Source: Scleroderma bovista (lineage: Eukaryota > Basidiomycota > Agaricomycetes > Boletales > Sclerodermataceae). Taken from it: 64,000 bases of DNA. The DNA is taken from positions 1 through 64,000 of the forward strand of contig JAYMGJ010000063.1 in assembly GCA_037178675.1 (NCBI GenBank), written 5' to 3'. A model generated the notes under the pieces. That model was not told where the DNA came from. It made no database searches and worked only from the letters and a program-made list of their open reading frames with translations. Positions 45,287-56,405 of this stretch are shown in pieces (within the stretch, counting starts at the first letter, position 1; each line of letters opens with the position of its first letter). The position numbers and the translations under genes are program-made.

Positions 45287-46095
45287 GCGCGAGCCTTCTT
45301 GCCGCCATGTCGAGTGCGGCCTCCCTGTCCTTGGGCAGGAGCATTTCTGCTCATACCGCCATTGGACCCACCTTGCTGCTGCTGCTGCTGGGCAAACTTG
45401 GGGTCAGCTGGCTTGCGCTTCACAGTGCTAAGCTTGTTGGCCTGTGGGCCCTTACCACCGCCATGCAAAGAGGTGCCCTTCTGCTCGAATGAGAGCATGG
45501 TGGCCTTGATGATCCCATTGGGCTTCAGATTCTTGATCTTGTCTGACAATGTCTGGCTGAGAATTTGAGCTATGACCTCCATAGTGGGAGGGAGCTTGCA
45601 AAGGATGATCATTGCCTGCACAGGGGGAGGGAACTCGAAGCCAGCATCCTTCAGATAAGCAAAATGGCTAAGCACCTTGGTGATAGCCGGAGCGGGGTGA
45701 GAGCCAGCGGGGACGGTAGTTAAGAGGAGCTTGCTAAGCTCAGTGTAGGGGGAACCAATACTTTGGGTGCCAAAGTTCTTCTTCAGGTGGTCCCAGACAT
45801 CCTTAACACTGTCAAGATTCAAGACCGCAACCTGGATTGAGGGGGTGAGGCACAAGGTGATGTTACCAAGCGCTCTCTCGGTGTTGTCGTACCACTCCTT
45901 TCAGTCATCGTGGACATCAGTGGGTTGCATCGTCAAATAGACATACCATTGGCTTTGTGCCTGAAGGTAGGCCTGCATAGAGGTGTGCCACTGCTGCCAG
46001 TTGGAGCCAGTGAACATGGGAACCATCTTGTCAAGAGCGCTGGACATGGTGATGTTCAGTTGGAAGTCAATGGAGTCAGCAAGTGAATGTGACAT
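45115..46095 (-). pseudogene. Copia element, gag region
   Basis: The start ATG at 46,095 gives MSHSLADSIDFQL, then KMVPMFTGSNWQQWHTSMQA, the usual start of Ty1/copia gag (DUF4219/UBN2 type). The body reads VKDVWDHLKKNFGTQS and YLKDAGFEFPPPVQAMIILC, followed by a Gln run and a basic, Gly-rich tail (GGMSRNAPAQGQGGRTRHGG). A TGA at 45,901-45,903 interrupts DVHDD-KEWYDN, where Arg is expected (CGA to TGA). No zinc knuckle was seen; the basic tail may bind RNA instead. Confidence 0.85.
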
Positions 46096-46416
46096 CGGAC
46101 AAGCAAGAAAAGAAGAAACACCTGAGTGCTAGTGAAAGCACTTCTGTCAACAGCTAACTCATGACTAGGTCATGCCAGCGCAAGTTGTCAACGATGTTCG
46201 CCATGGTTGGCACAAGTCATTGACGAACTTCGCCTGTGGCAATACAGGTGCTCAACTAGGAGCTCACTGTCTGGTGCAAGTCGTCAACTGACTTCGCCTT
46301 GTGGCTGTGCAGGGGCTCAGCTAGGAGCTCACTGTGATCCACAGCATCAAGCTAGTTAAAGTGATGCTCAGGGAGCTGGAGCACTGTCTGGTGCATTGCT
46401 GCACACAGTGTGCTCA

Positions 46417-46430
46417 CAGGGCTCATAACC
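46417..46430 (-). promoter_or_regulatory. Primer-binding site of the copia element
   Basis: Directly after the LTR end (CTTCAACA) the - strand reads GGTTATGAGCCCTG, close to the usual copia site (TGGTATCAGAGC type) that pairs with an initiator Met tRNA fragment. Confidence 0.5.
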
Positions 46431-46622
46431 TGTTGAAGCAATACCTATATACATAGAGGAACTGCTACTCCAACTCACCTGTTGGGTGGAGTGCACACCC
46501 AGAGATGGTAGCGGTAGCTGGTTAAGAGCTGTTATATTATATAAGTGATGAACACTGTTTATATACAACAAATAGTGTGACATGTGACTGTGACATGTGA
46601 CTGTGGCATGTGACATGTAACA
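46431..46622 (-). repeat. 5' LTR of the copia element (192 bp)
   Basis: It starts TGTTACATGTCACATGCC at 46,622 and ends GCTTCAACA at 46,431. Near its start lie repeated ACATGTCACA words and a TATATAAAC box (near 46,555). The leader to the gag ATG at 46,095 is about 330 bp and contains two imperfect repeats around GTCAACTGACTTCGCC. The size is normal for a copia LTR. Confidence 0.7.
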
Positions 46623-47240
46623 TCTACTCTAAAGAGGACTATTACTAAGTCTACACTAATATGGGCCTGACATAGGTGGGCAGAACCTGACATGATGTTG
46701 GGTCAAGAGCCTGGGGGGCCAGCTGGGATTTAAATGAGTGAAAGATGGAGACGATCCATTGGATCGCCTTGGGGCTGTCCTTTCCACAGGAGGTAGGGAC
46801 AGTAGGAACTGAGAAGGTTTTGCCTGCTTTGGGGCCAGCCTTGGTGGTCCAGGACCAACGAGGCGGGTGTGAGGCAACATGGTTGAGTACCAAACATGGA
46901 ATGGCAGGGGGGAAATTGGGCCTTGAATGTGCCCTTGGGGAACGAATGGAATCTCTTACCCACCTCAGAGAGGAGGATCGAGCATGGGGATGAAGCAGAA
47001 CACTGGTGTTTGGGCTGGGAGGATGACTTTCCCATGGGGGAAGGTGGTGGTTGAAGGACAAGAGGCATTTAACTGTCAAAATTATTCCACCTCAGATATT
47101 CCAAAAAGACCAGTCCTTAATCCCAGCCCAAAATGTCAGGACCAGGACTGCAGTCCAGTCCTAAATCAGTCTGGTCTGATCTGGTCCTTGGTCTTTCATT
47201 GGTCCTAGGACCGGACCTTCAAACACTAGGTGGTGGGAGT
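46623..47240. other. Unassigned region left of the gag remnant
   Basis: A 142-residue frame on the - strand (46,651-47,079) has no convincing motif; two other frames overlap it. Near 47,080-47,220 the sequence is rich in GGTCC/GGACC words (CAGGACCAGGACTGCAGTCC), which recur near 47,500. Probably old transposon debris. Confidence 0.35.
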
Positions 47241-47246
47241 AGATGA

Positions 47247-47510
47247 TCAGGAATTAAGAGCAGGAGGGGAGATAACTCTGCTGGCATCAGGGTCCAGCTT
47301 GATGGCACAATAGTAGTAAAGTGCATAGTTGGGATCAGAGAGAGTCATTGGGGACATCTTCTTGATGAGATTTTCCACCTCATCCTGCTTCTGAGCAGTG
47401 GTTCCAGCTTTATCCAATCCTTGCAGAGTGGTCCTAGCATCCAGAGGGGACAAGAGCAGACAAACAGGATCAGACCTGGGGTCAGAACTAGTGTTTAAAG
47501 GTCCAGTCTG
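47247..47510 (-). pseudogene. Gag remnant of an element A/B relative
   Basis: The frame includes DPRSDPVCLLLSPLDARTTL, MSPMTLSDPNYALYYYCAIK and LDPDASRVI, which align with DPRDDPIRPLLSSPDARANL, MTLSDPNYAIYYFRAIKLDP and ISKVF in the gag of element A (32,090-31,880). Both ends are lost, and no LTR joins it directly. Confidence 0.75.
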
Positions 47511-47677
47511 GTCTGGTCTTTTGCCCTTTTTTGGAGGCAACCAGACTGCAACCAGTTGGAGACATTTCAGATTTTACTAGGACTGCAACCAAACTGATGG
47601 CAACCAGTTGTGTATGGTTACATGGAGTGGTTGCAACTGGTTTTTCATACTTTTGCTTAATCTCTGTACCTATAACT

Positions 47678-47870
47678 CAAAAATGCACAAAATAGGCACC
47701 CTGTCAAAATGCACAAATTGACAGGGCACCCATTTTGCGTGTTTTTGACTATTTGGACTATGTATTATCAGTAATATTAATAGCTGAACTTTCCAACTAT
47801 CAAAAATGCACAAAATGAGCACCCTGTCAATATGTGCATATTGGCAGGGTGCTCATTTTGTGCATTTTTG
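47678..47870. repeat. Two tandem perfect-type hairpins in AT-rich DNA
   Basis: Hairpin 1 (47,678-47,747) and hairpin 2 (47,801-47,870) share arms of about 33 bp built on CAAAAATGCACAAAAT and AGCACCCTGTCA. In hairpin 2 the arms are nearly perfect around GTGC. A third partial copy lies near 47,963. The intervals between them are AT-rich (GAATTAATTAATAATATTG). There is no coding content. Confidence 0.75.
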
Positions 47871-48029
47871 ACTATTTGGACCATGAATTAATTAATAATA
47901 TTGATAACTGTGTTTTTGAGTATTTAGATCATGAATTATTTATAACATAGCTATTTAACCATCAAAAATATACAAAAATGCACATTTTGAGCATCATCCC
48001 CCTGTACATCAGTCTTTCAAAAAGACCAG

Positions 48030-50362
48030 TGTCACACACCAAACATGTTTGGTACTGTGGACATGGAGAAAGTTAGCCGATGAAACTAATGCGAAGAACG
48101 CACACCCAAGATCTGTTGAAAGATTGTCCCGACTTGAGGGATACAGACAGCCCTCACTATCCATATCACACAAAGTCAAGACTATCCTTACGTGAAGAAT
48201 GAATACAAGCTCGTTGTAGCCATCTATCGCACGAGAATGACTATCCTGATGTGAGAGATGAATGCCAATGCTGACAGTCATCTATCGCACAAGAACTGCC
48301 AAGAAGCAGAAGAATCCAAGGATTAATGATCATTTCAGTATGAGAGAGGAATGCAACCTACTGCAGTCCAACTCCCATACCAGAACAACCAAAGAAGCAG
48401 AAGAAACAATAGAGAAACAAAGGAGAAAAGGAAGAATCATTTTTAGCGCCCAAATGTCAAATTTAGGCGCCCAGTGCCGGCATTTCGATATTTTAAATAG
48501 CTCTGCCATTTTTGAAGCTATCAATCATGTGACTATACCATCATGGAGCCTAGACCGTGGTCTATCTGCCTGTCAAGTTCCGACATAAATCCGTTCATTT
48601 CCCACAGAGATATTCCACCCTCAATCCAGACACCCACTTCATCACTCACTATGGAGTCCGCATTTTCTCTGGAACGTTTCTCCGCTATTGCAGCAGACCT
48701 CAACTATGTCCTGCTCTTGGGACAGCCTCTCCCTGAGCTCCTGTGTACTGTCTGGTACATATCTTCCCAGCTTGCTCCCTCAGTCCCTCTCGTTCTTGGT
48801 CAGTGCGTTCTCCTCGTCAGTCCTGCGTTGCGCACATACTTTGGTCGTCTCAAGTCTATTGTTAGACTTGAAATTTCATACCTGGTCATCTCTGTGTCTC
48901 CTGAGTCCTCTGCATATGGTCCTTTCATCCCAGAGTCCTGTCACATCCATCTCCCTCTATCATTCATCTCGCTTCCCTGGACACGTCAAATCCGTTACTT
49001 GTGATTCTCTTCCCTGCTATCCCACAACAAACACGAATGAAACAGTGCTCTAGAACCCTTCTTAGGAGCCCTAATAGAGTACAGAACCTTCCACTTACTG
49101 CTCAAGGGAAGACTGCACTTCGGGAGCACCAAATTTCGTGTTTTTGCTCTACAGAAGCTCAATCCAAGGGATTTGTGACACTCTGTGACCAGCTGTGACT
49201 CTACTTGTCATTCCAGGCCCCCTGACACTGCTCTTCTGGTCGGATCAATTCTTTTATTATCCCCCAGCCACTCCCATCAGTGGCACTGCTTCAGAAGCTC
49301 ATCTCCAGATCTAAAGTTCAATCAATCACAGGTTGTGCTTCCCTTCTGTCTGAGTCACACAGAGTCACTCTGGCTTACTCTGACTCACTCTGCTGCGCAT
49401 TATTCATCCCCTCTTGGCATTACTAATCCCCATTACTCCCCTTACTAATCACTTACCAATCATCCTTCAAATCATGCTTATCATGCTGCTTATCAATTCA
49501 TGACTCATGCCCCTATGATTCATATGCATTATGTCATCGCATATGCTCATTTAGCTTCGATCTACTCATCCCATGCTTTCCCCCCCTCTCTTTTGGGCCC
49601 CATGCAATGATTTTTCCATATTCTTGGTTATACACCCCTTTTTACCTATGTTTTTGCTCTTTCCCTTGGCTCAGCAGCTTGTTCAGGCTCTCCCCATTGA
49701 TGACTCAGCCTGATTACACTGCTTATCAATCGCTTACCAATTTCTTACCAATCTCTTACCAAGCACTTAGTCATTTGTGCTTACAGGGCCACAGCCCCTC
49801 CTGTATATAAACCAGCAGCCAAAGGCTGCAAGGAAGTGTCTGCTTCCCCCTCAATAAAGCAACCACATTCACTCTCCCTCACTGTCTATAAGCTCTATCT
49901 CTGTCTTTGGACTTGTAGGTCACTCAGTGCTGGCCTAAAGCTCCTATATTGTTGTTTATCAGATATATCTTGTATCTGATCATTTCTCTAGGCTCAAGCA
50001 CAGTCTGTCCACTCTATCCCATCACTCTCCATCGCATTTTTGAAGCAGGAACTGTCCCCTTGCTTCCCTGTTGCTCCATCACTGCTGTTACACCCCTGTC
50101 ATCAATCTATCATCGCTGCTCAATCCCAGGACTCTTCCTAACCACTGTGGTAGGCTGAAGAGGAGTCAATACCATCCCAAGTTGCATTCCATCCCCATCA
50201 GAAGCCCTTCCCTTCCCTCCTGCATCCTGCCTGAAGGTGTGCAGCACATCCCCCTGAGGAGATTAAATACCAGAAATGCAAAGGAAGACCACCACTCGCA
50301 TATTGCTGTCATTTGATGTTGGTTGTTGGTTGTTCTGACCTCTTCCCTCACTTAGGCGCACA
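48030..50362 (+). mobile_element. LTR of family A in opposite orientation (2,333 bp), solo or recombined
   Basis: It starts TGTCACACACCAAACATG and ends GCGCACA, matching 35,336-32,994 along its whole length. It holds TATATAAA (49,804-49,811) and AATAAA (49,853-49,858). The flanks (ACCAG left, GTGGG right) are not a target duplication, so it probably arose by recombination or lost a flank. Its right end touches gag leader sequence of a family B element that points the other way. Confidence 0.88.
49804..49858 (+). promoter_or_regulatory. TATA box and polyadenylation signal of LTR A
   Basis: TATATAAA at 49,804 should set transcription start about 30 bp on, and AATAAA at 49,853 should end transcripts soon after; together they place the R region of the LTR here. 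The same pair is on the - strand at 33,561-33,500 in the element A 5' LTR. Confidence 0.6.
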
Positions 50363-50709
50363 GTGGGGATGGACACAGAGGCAGTAGAGGCTACAGTCAA
50401 CCCAAGAAGGGACTCAGGGGTTGATATAGATGAGGATGACAATGTGACAGACAGGGAAGAAGGCACAGAGTTACTTGAGAGCAATATAGCAGAAATAGAG
50501 GGGGTATGAGGAGGAGATGATGGACCAGCAGGTAGAGAGGTCAGGTTGGAGATAGTCAAAGGGGTTCCTATAAATAAAGAGGGCAAAGTAGGAGACCAGG
50601 AGGATGACAGAAATGAAGCAGGGAGGGATCCAAGGAGCAGTAATAGTGATGATGAGGAGGAATAAGTGCAATCCTATCCAGAAATAATCACCCCTCATAG
50701 TGGGCTCCA
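50363..50709 (-). pseudogene. Leader and gag N-terminus of a family B element
   Basis: Just inside the family B LTR end the - strand reads TGGAGCCCACTATGAGGGG (primer-binding site, 50,709-50,691), followed by a leader. A Ser/Thr/Pro-rich frame from 50,586 (MPSLFIGTPLTISNLTSLPA, STPESLLGLTVASTASVSI) resembles the low-complexity region before gag in element A. It is cut at 50,362 by the facing LTR A. Confidence 0.65.
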
Positions 50710-50711
50710 GA

Positions 50712-52678
50712 TGTGAGTCAAAGTGTGGATTCAGGTCAGAGTAATAACACCAACAAGGACTACAAATTTGTGTGAGCAGTGGTTTACCTCTGTGGTGTTG
50801 AGAGAGGATAGGCTGAGGAGGGGGAAAGGGGATCTACACCAGCAGGGTGATGCAGACAATGATGCAGGATACTCCTGGGGTACAGGAGCAATAGAAGACG
50901 AAGGGGATAGGGGTCTGGACTCTTCCTAAAGCCTAGAAAGTGTCAAAGCGGGGATTGAGGTGACTGGGACTGAAGTAGCAATACTACACCTAGAGGTTGG
51001 TGCAGCAAAGGGGCAAGGGGGCTCCTTGCATCCAGAAGCTATGGGATATGAAGGATTGACAGGCTAGACTCTGCTTGAGCCTAGAGAAATACTTGGACTT
51101 GAATGGATTAAATAAAACTTGAATATTAGAGTGTTTAGACCTTCACTGAAGCCTACAAGACTCAAAGAGCTGAGGGGATACTTATTGAGAGAGTCTGAGA
51201 GAGGGATAATTTCATGCAATTGGGTCTCTGATCACTGGGCTGAGCCCAGGGGTTTAAATACATGGGGGGGCACAGCATTAAAGTACAAAAAGAGAAGGGA
51301 GTAAGCAGAATTTGTCAAGGATTGGGAAGGAATTGGTAAGAGCTTTGTAAGTGATCAGTAAGCAAGAGATAAGCAGGAATGAGTAAGCTGCATGACAAGA
51401 CTGATTGGTAAGGGAGTGAGTCATCAGCTGAGTAATATATCAAAAATGCAAAAGGGATAGAGTAATACTGATGACAAGAGATCATCAGTAAGCAAGAGAT
51501 GAGTCACTGCACAGCAGAAGGAGTCATTGATGCACAGCCTGAGAAGTTTGATAGGGGGCTATGTATCATCAGGAATTTGATGGGACAACAATGGGGAAGA
51601 TCTGAGATAAATGGGGGGATTGATCTGAGACAGAACAGCCACAAGAAGGGTACCAGGGGTCCAGAGGTCTTTGAGGGGTCAGCATACACTAAGGTATAGT
51701 TCATGTGTTCTAGTGCTGCTGAAGTGCAACCATGGCCTCCCTTGACGAGCTCTCTTCTGGGAAAAAACAAGAGAGGGTTCTTCTTCCTAATAGCACTATA
51801 AAGTGGGGGCATAACTGTCATGGTGCTGGGGGACATCGTCTGAAAGTGGGGAAGTGGATAGAGTATTGAATTTGACACATCCAGGGAAGCAAGACAAACG
51901 ACAGAGGAAGATGGACATGGCAAGTATCTGAAAGGAAGGGACCATAGGTTGAGGGTTCAGGGGACACAGAGATGACCAGAGAAGACTTTTCAAGCTTGAC
52001 AATAGACCTAAGACAACCAAAGTACGTCCTTGGCACAGGACTGACAAGGAGAACATGCTAAGTCACTGAGAACAAGGGGGACTGAGGGAGCAGGCTGGGA
52101 AGATATGTGCCAAGCAGTGCACAGGAACTCTGGGAGAGGCTGTCCTAAGAGCAGGACATAGTGGAGATCTGCAGCAATAGCAAAGAAATGATCCAGAGAA
52201 AATACAGACTCCATAGTGACAGATGAGACAAACATCTGGATTGCAGGGGGAATGTCTCTGTGGGAAATGAATGGATTTGCATCAGAACTTGACAGGCAGA
52301 TAGACCATGTTCTAGGCTCTCTGATGGTATAGTCATGTGCCTGATAGCTTCAGAAACAATGGAGCTATTCAAAATATCGGAATGCCAGCACTGGGCACCT
52401 AAAAATGACATTTGGGCACTAAGAGTTGGACTGCAGTTGTGTGCATTCCTTTCTCATATTATAATTGATGTTATTCCTTCAGTTTCTTCTGCTTCTTGGT
52501 GGTTCTTGTGTGAGGGATGACTGCTGGACATCAGCATTCATCTCTTGTATCAGGATAGTCTTCTTGTGCAATAGATGGCTACAATGAAGGTCCATCATGC
52601 TTATCCTTCACATAAGGATCATTCAATATAGGCATTATCTTCCATTTTCACTGTATCAAACCTGTTTGGTGCATGACA
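50712..52678 (-). repeat. LTR of gypsy family B (1,967 bp)
   Basis: It starts TGTCATGCACCAAACAGG at 52,678 and ends TTTGACTCACA at 50,712, followed by a primer-binding site, so it is a 5' LTR whose element is lost. It is the reference copy for the partial LTRs at 1-1,048 and 42,297-42,951. Parts near 52,080-52,420 also match LTR A, so A and B are related families. TATTTAAA on the - strand near 51,255 is the likely TATA box. Confidence 0.85.
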
Positions 52679-53690
52679 CTGAATCAAGACAACACACCCT
52701 CAGTCAACCACCTGAGGTTATGCAGAGTAGGGCTGATGTTGGACATGATCTTTTTCCTCCTGACGAAGACAATCTCAATGATGACCTACAGTAAGCATAG
52801 CTGTAATGTCCTCAATGTCTCAATACTAAGTAAAAGCAGAGAGTGCTACAACTATATGGATGATGGACCAACAGATGACCATGACCAGCAAGGTCAAGAA
52901 GAGGAAGATGGCATTAATGAGGATGAATTATATGCTTCTTCTGGTAATATTACACAGTTGATGTTTCAATGACAACTAATGGAATTACAGATGCCATGAA
53001 ATGCCTGCAAGAAGAAGATCTGGATGACTGTTCCTGACCAGCAAATGGTCATGCCTTTCATTGGAGCCTACTACAGAATATAATGGTGATATTTTCAGAG
53101 CCTTGGAGACCCTGCAAAGGATAAACCTTGGAAAGGTCTGTACCAACACCCTATTATCCAAAAGGTGGTGAATATTGCATTCTATGCCAATAAGCAGGAT
53201 GAAGGGGTCTGATCCTCCCAGCATTTCAGTCCCTTTCCACTCATTGGTGTGGCTCTCTTGCTCACTGTGGTACAGATGTGGCATGTTTGTTGATTACTTA
53301 AAGTGCTAATCATGCCATGCTAGATTGAATGCTGCATTGACAAATGGGCAGACAGCAACAAAATGGACATCTCATTCATGGAACAAGCATACAAGGACGT
53401 CTATACCAAACATGTCAACAACCTCAAGCAGTTCCATGCGAGATCTGAAGCTGACAGAATTTTACCATCAATGCTCAAAAAAATAGACAAGAATGGATGG
53501 TATGTGTCATGCAGTTGTGCAGCTACTTTACTGACTCGTGCTTGCAGCTTACATGCAAAAGTAGCTATGGATGTTGAAGATCATCTGGCAGATGACTTAG
53601 GTAATGGTAATGATACCATTGATGCAACAATCTGAGAATTTGAGGAGGGCAATGGTCATCAGAGTGAGGATGATATGTAAGGTATTCTGT
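52679..53690 (+). pseudogene. Decayed DUF6532-like agaricomycete gene
   Basis: Fragments in order: an acidic region (FPPDEDNLNDDLQ, DGPTDDHDQQGQEEEDGINE), QQMVMPFIGAYYRI, KPWKGLYQHPIIQKVVNIAF, YANKQDEGV, HFSPFPLIGVALLLTVVQ, IECCIDKWADSNKMDISFME, YKDVYTKHVNNLKQFHARSE. This order resembles the C-terminal domain of DUF6532 proteins, common in mushrooms and of unknown function. A TGA follows QDEGV, a 48 bp intron before IECCID has lost its GT donor, and the front part has more stops. The tail ends IDATI then TGA at 53,633. The family name is from memory and tentative. Confidence 0.5.
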
Positions 53691-53796
53691 CTAGGCTATT
53701 GAATTAAATACATTCTGGAATGAACTGGTGTATTACTGCTATTGAAGTGCATTGATAGTCAGGCAAAGTGAGCAGAGATGCAATATTGTAGTACAT

Positions 53797-54243
53797 TGTA
53801 ACAGTCTAACTTTTTATCTTATCTAAATCTGCGATTAGATGACATCTTATCTTATCATATGTAGTATCTTATCTAGTGCATCTTATCTGTAGAACTGTCT
53901 GGACCACAGCCTCATGCTGTGCATGCTGTATCCCTTGATGTCATTAGCATAGCCTTACCACAAGATGGCAGCTGTGTTCACTGCCTCGTACAGCATACAG
54001 CCTCATGGATAGCCTTGCACAGGACATGTGTAGTGTAGTATATATACTACTGCAATCCAGCACCCAGAGGCTCTCCATTCAAGCTCTCTTTGGGTCTTTG
54101 CTCTAAGATCTCTAATCCTATCCTCCTCAGAGTCCTTTGTGTGGTAGTTCTTTGGGTTTTGCCCTTAGGGTTGTCTCATACATACTATTGAAGAGATAAA
54201 GTGGTACTAAACCCTACTACACAGGACTTTTCTGGCTCTACAT
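53797..54243 (+). repeat. LTR-like repeat, about 440 bp
   Basis: It begins TGTAACAGTCTAACTTTTTA, carries GTATATATACTACTG (TATA box near 54,040) followed by a CT-rich transcribed-looking region, and ends about GGCTCTACA. TACAT occurs on both sides (53,792-53,796 and 54,239-54,243), but the right copy overlaps a TG...CA-style end, so either the repeat or the end is off by a few bases. No coding region is attached. Confidence 0.45.
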
Positions 54244-56405
54244 TGAACATCAATAGTATGCTATAGTACTTGACAGTGTTCATATGAGTACTTTATGGTG
54301 TATTGCATTTTACATTGTGATACATAGACCCACATAGTTCCTAATAGCTCCACATAGGTACAAGTTGTACAATAAAGAGGGGACTATGCATTGAAGCTAC
54401 TATTACTATAGGGGCTATATAACCCTATGATGCAGCTGCAATTTTTGCTGATGTTGTTGGACAGTCTAAGTAGGTGCATGAGGTCATAGTGACACCTACT
54501 GCAGTAGCTGCTGTGTATCATTTCCATATTAGGCATCCTTTTTTCCAAATGTTGGTTTCATTCCATTTGATATGCTGGTGGTCCCCATATCTAATCTATG
54601 CTAGTTACATCCATCCTGTGGCATTTTCACCTGACCTGTGGTATGCACTGCAGTGCCATTTGTGTATAGGTGTCCTCCATGCTATACTGATTTAGTTAAG
54701 CTCACCTATACACCTACATGATAACACAATATGGGCTCATCCATTGACATGCATGAGAGGTAGGCCTGGGCCCACCCGAATGATATAGTGATCATACATT
54801 ATGTGCCTGTATTAATTTGTCAATACTTTCCCAGCTCATTCATATGATTCCATGACAATATTTAATTTGACCTATCTACCCTCCCCTTAACTGACACCCT
54901 AGCCCACCCATAGTACACTGTGATAATATCTAAGTATGTAGCCCATCCGTACCAATTGATAATAAATCATTCCTGGGCTACCATCTGCTGGTCCATGACA
55001 CTCGGCCAATTTTCACCTTCAGGTGGCTGTGTAAGATGGTCTAAGTAGGTGCATGGGGTCTGCTTGCAACACCTCTTCTCCACCCTCTTTGCATTCACCA
55101 TGTCATCCTCATCATCTGTCAGAGCTTGGAGCTCCTCCAACTTCACTCTTGTCCAATCCATGGATGTGGTTGTGCTGGCAGTAGGGAACTGCATAGGTAT
55201 ACCCATGGGTACCCAGAGGCCAACCCACACCCATACCCACCATGGGTCTGTACCCACCTATGTAAATATGGGTATGTGTGTGGGTTGGTGGGTAATTCCC
55301 ACAGGTTTACCCACTACTGCCACTACCACTACAATCTACCATGACAACATCACCACCACCATGTTGATCACAGCAATGATTACAACAGTCCCCACCATGA
55401 TGTCCACAGCCATGACTGCCATGCTAATGATGATCACCATAGCCACCTCACAACCCAGGCCATATCTACAATGACAGCAACCACAAACAAAACTCAAACC
55501 ACATCATGCTGATATCAGGTCCATTATGATGACTAGTACTAGACAACCACCATCACCACTGTTACTGTGCTGACAAGGATGTCAACATGTAAAAACACCA
55601 TTGAACACCAACTACAACCATAGTGCTGACAGTGGCAATGCCAACTTGAAATGAAATGATGACAGTCACAATATTGATATGTCCATAAGGTCAACAGCTA
55701 TCATCACCACCACCATGCTGATGAAAAATACCTCAATCACACATCAGCATATACTGGCAATTGAAATGACACTCATGGGCCAGGCTCACTGTTTTGACTA
55801 CAACAGTTGTCACCACCCCACTACCACCACCTTCATTTGATGCTGAATTCAACAACAGCCACCACCCCCACCACTCATGACAATGGTACTAATAGCCATC
55901 ACTACTGTAACCATTGCCCATGCCATGGCCTTCCACTACCATCACCACTGCCCCAACACCATATTAATAATGTCAAACACTCATACCAACAATCACAATG
56001 TCATGTTCAGTGCTATGTATGCACCTTATGAATATTTGAGTACTGAATTTCTGTACTACTGTTAAATAAATATGCAAATATTTGAGGGATCTGACAAGCT
56101 AAAATGGGCTATTAGCCCCTGAATACCCACCATGTGGGTATGGGTATGGGTATGGGTATCCAAAACCTGTACCCACACCCATACCCATGACTTTCCCTAG
56201 CTGGCAGTAGGGTAGTGGTTTGTGTGGGTGCAGACATGGTAATAAGAGAGTAAGGAAGTTGGGGGTGGAAACCAAAAAACTGGTCTGTTCTTATAGATCC
56301 CCATTTTACACTCAGACAATAGACTCTGGGCTCCATATTGTTCTAAGCAACCACACAGCAGTCTCATGGTGGGCCTCATGGGTTTGGCCCCTAAGAGGGG
56401 AATAC
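54244..56405. other. Gene-poor region with low-complexity ACC/ATC and TACCCA repeats
   Basis: From 55,300 to 56,000 the + strand is rich in CACCAC/CATCAC words; the frames there (Thr/His-rich) are composition artefacts. TACCCA/TGGGTA hexamer clusters lie at 55,195-55,315 and 56,120-56,190. A 96-residue frame on the - strand (55,257-54,967) has a more natural stretch (KLEELQALTDDEDDMVNAKR) that may be a gene relic. GTCTAAGTAGGTGCATG is repeated near 54,464 and 55,040. Nothing else was recognised. Confidence 0.4.

Noticed and set aside
46651..47079. A 142-codon frame on the - strand
   Set aside because: Pro/Ser-rich, overlapped by two other frames, with no motif that I could defend; kept only as unassigned DNA.
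55049..56065. Thr/His/Met-rich frames on the + strand
   Set aside because: They are artefacts of CAC/CAT low-complexity sequence, without a plausible gene model.
56120..56190. Telomere-like GGGTAT repeats
   Set aside because: The hexamer is TGGGTA with irregular spacing and both strands mixed, whereas basidiomycete telomeres are usually TTAGGG arrays at contig ends.
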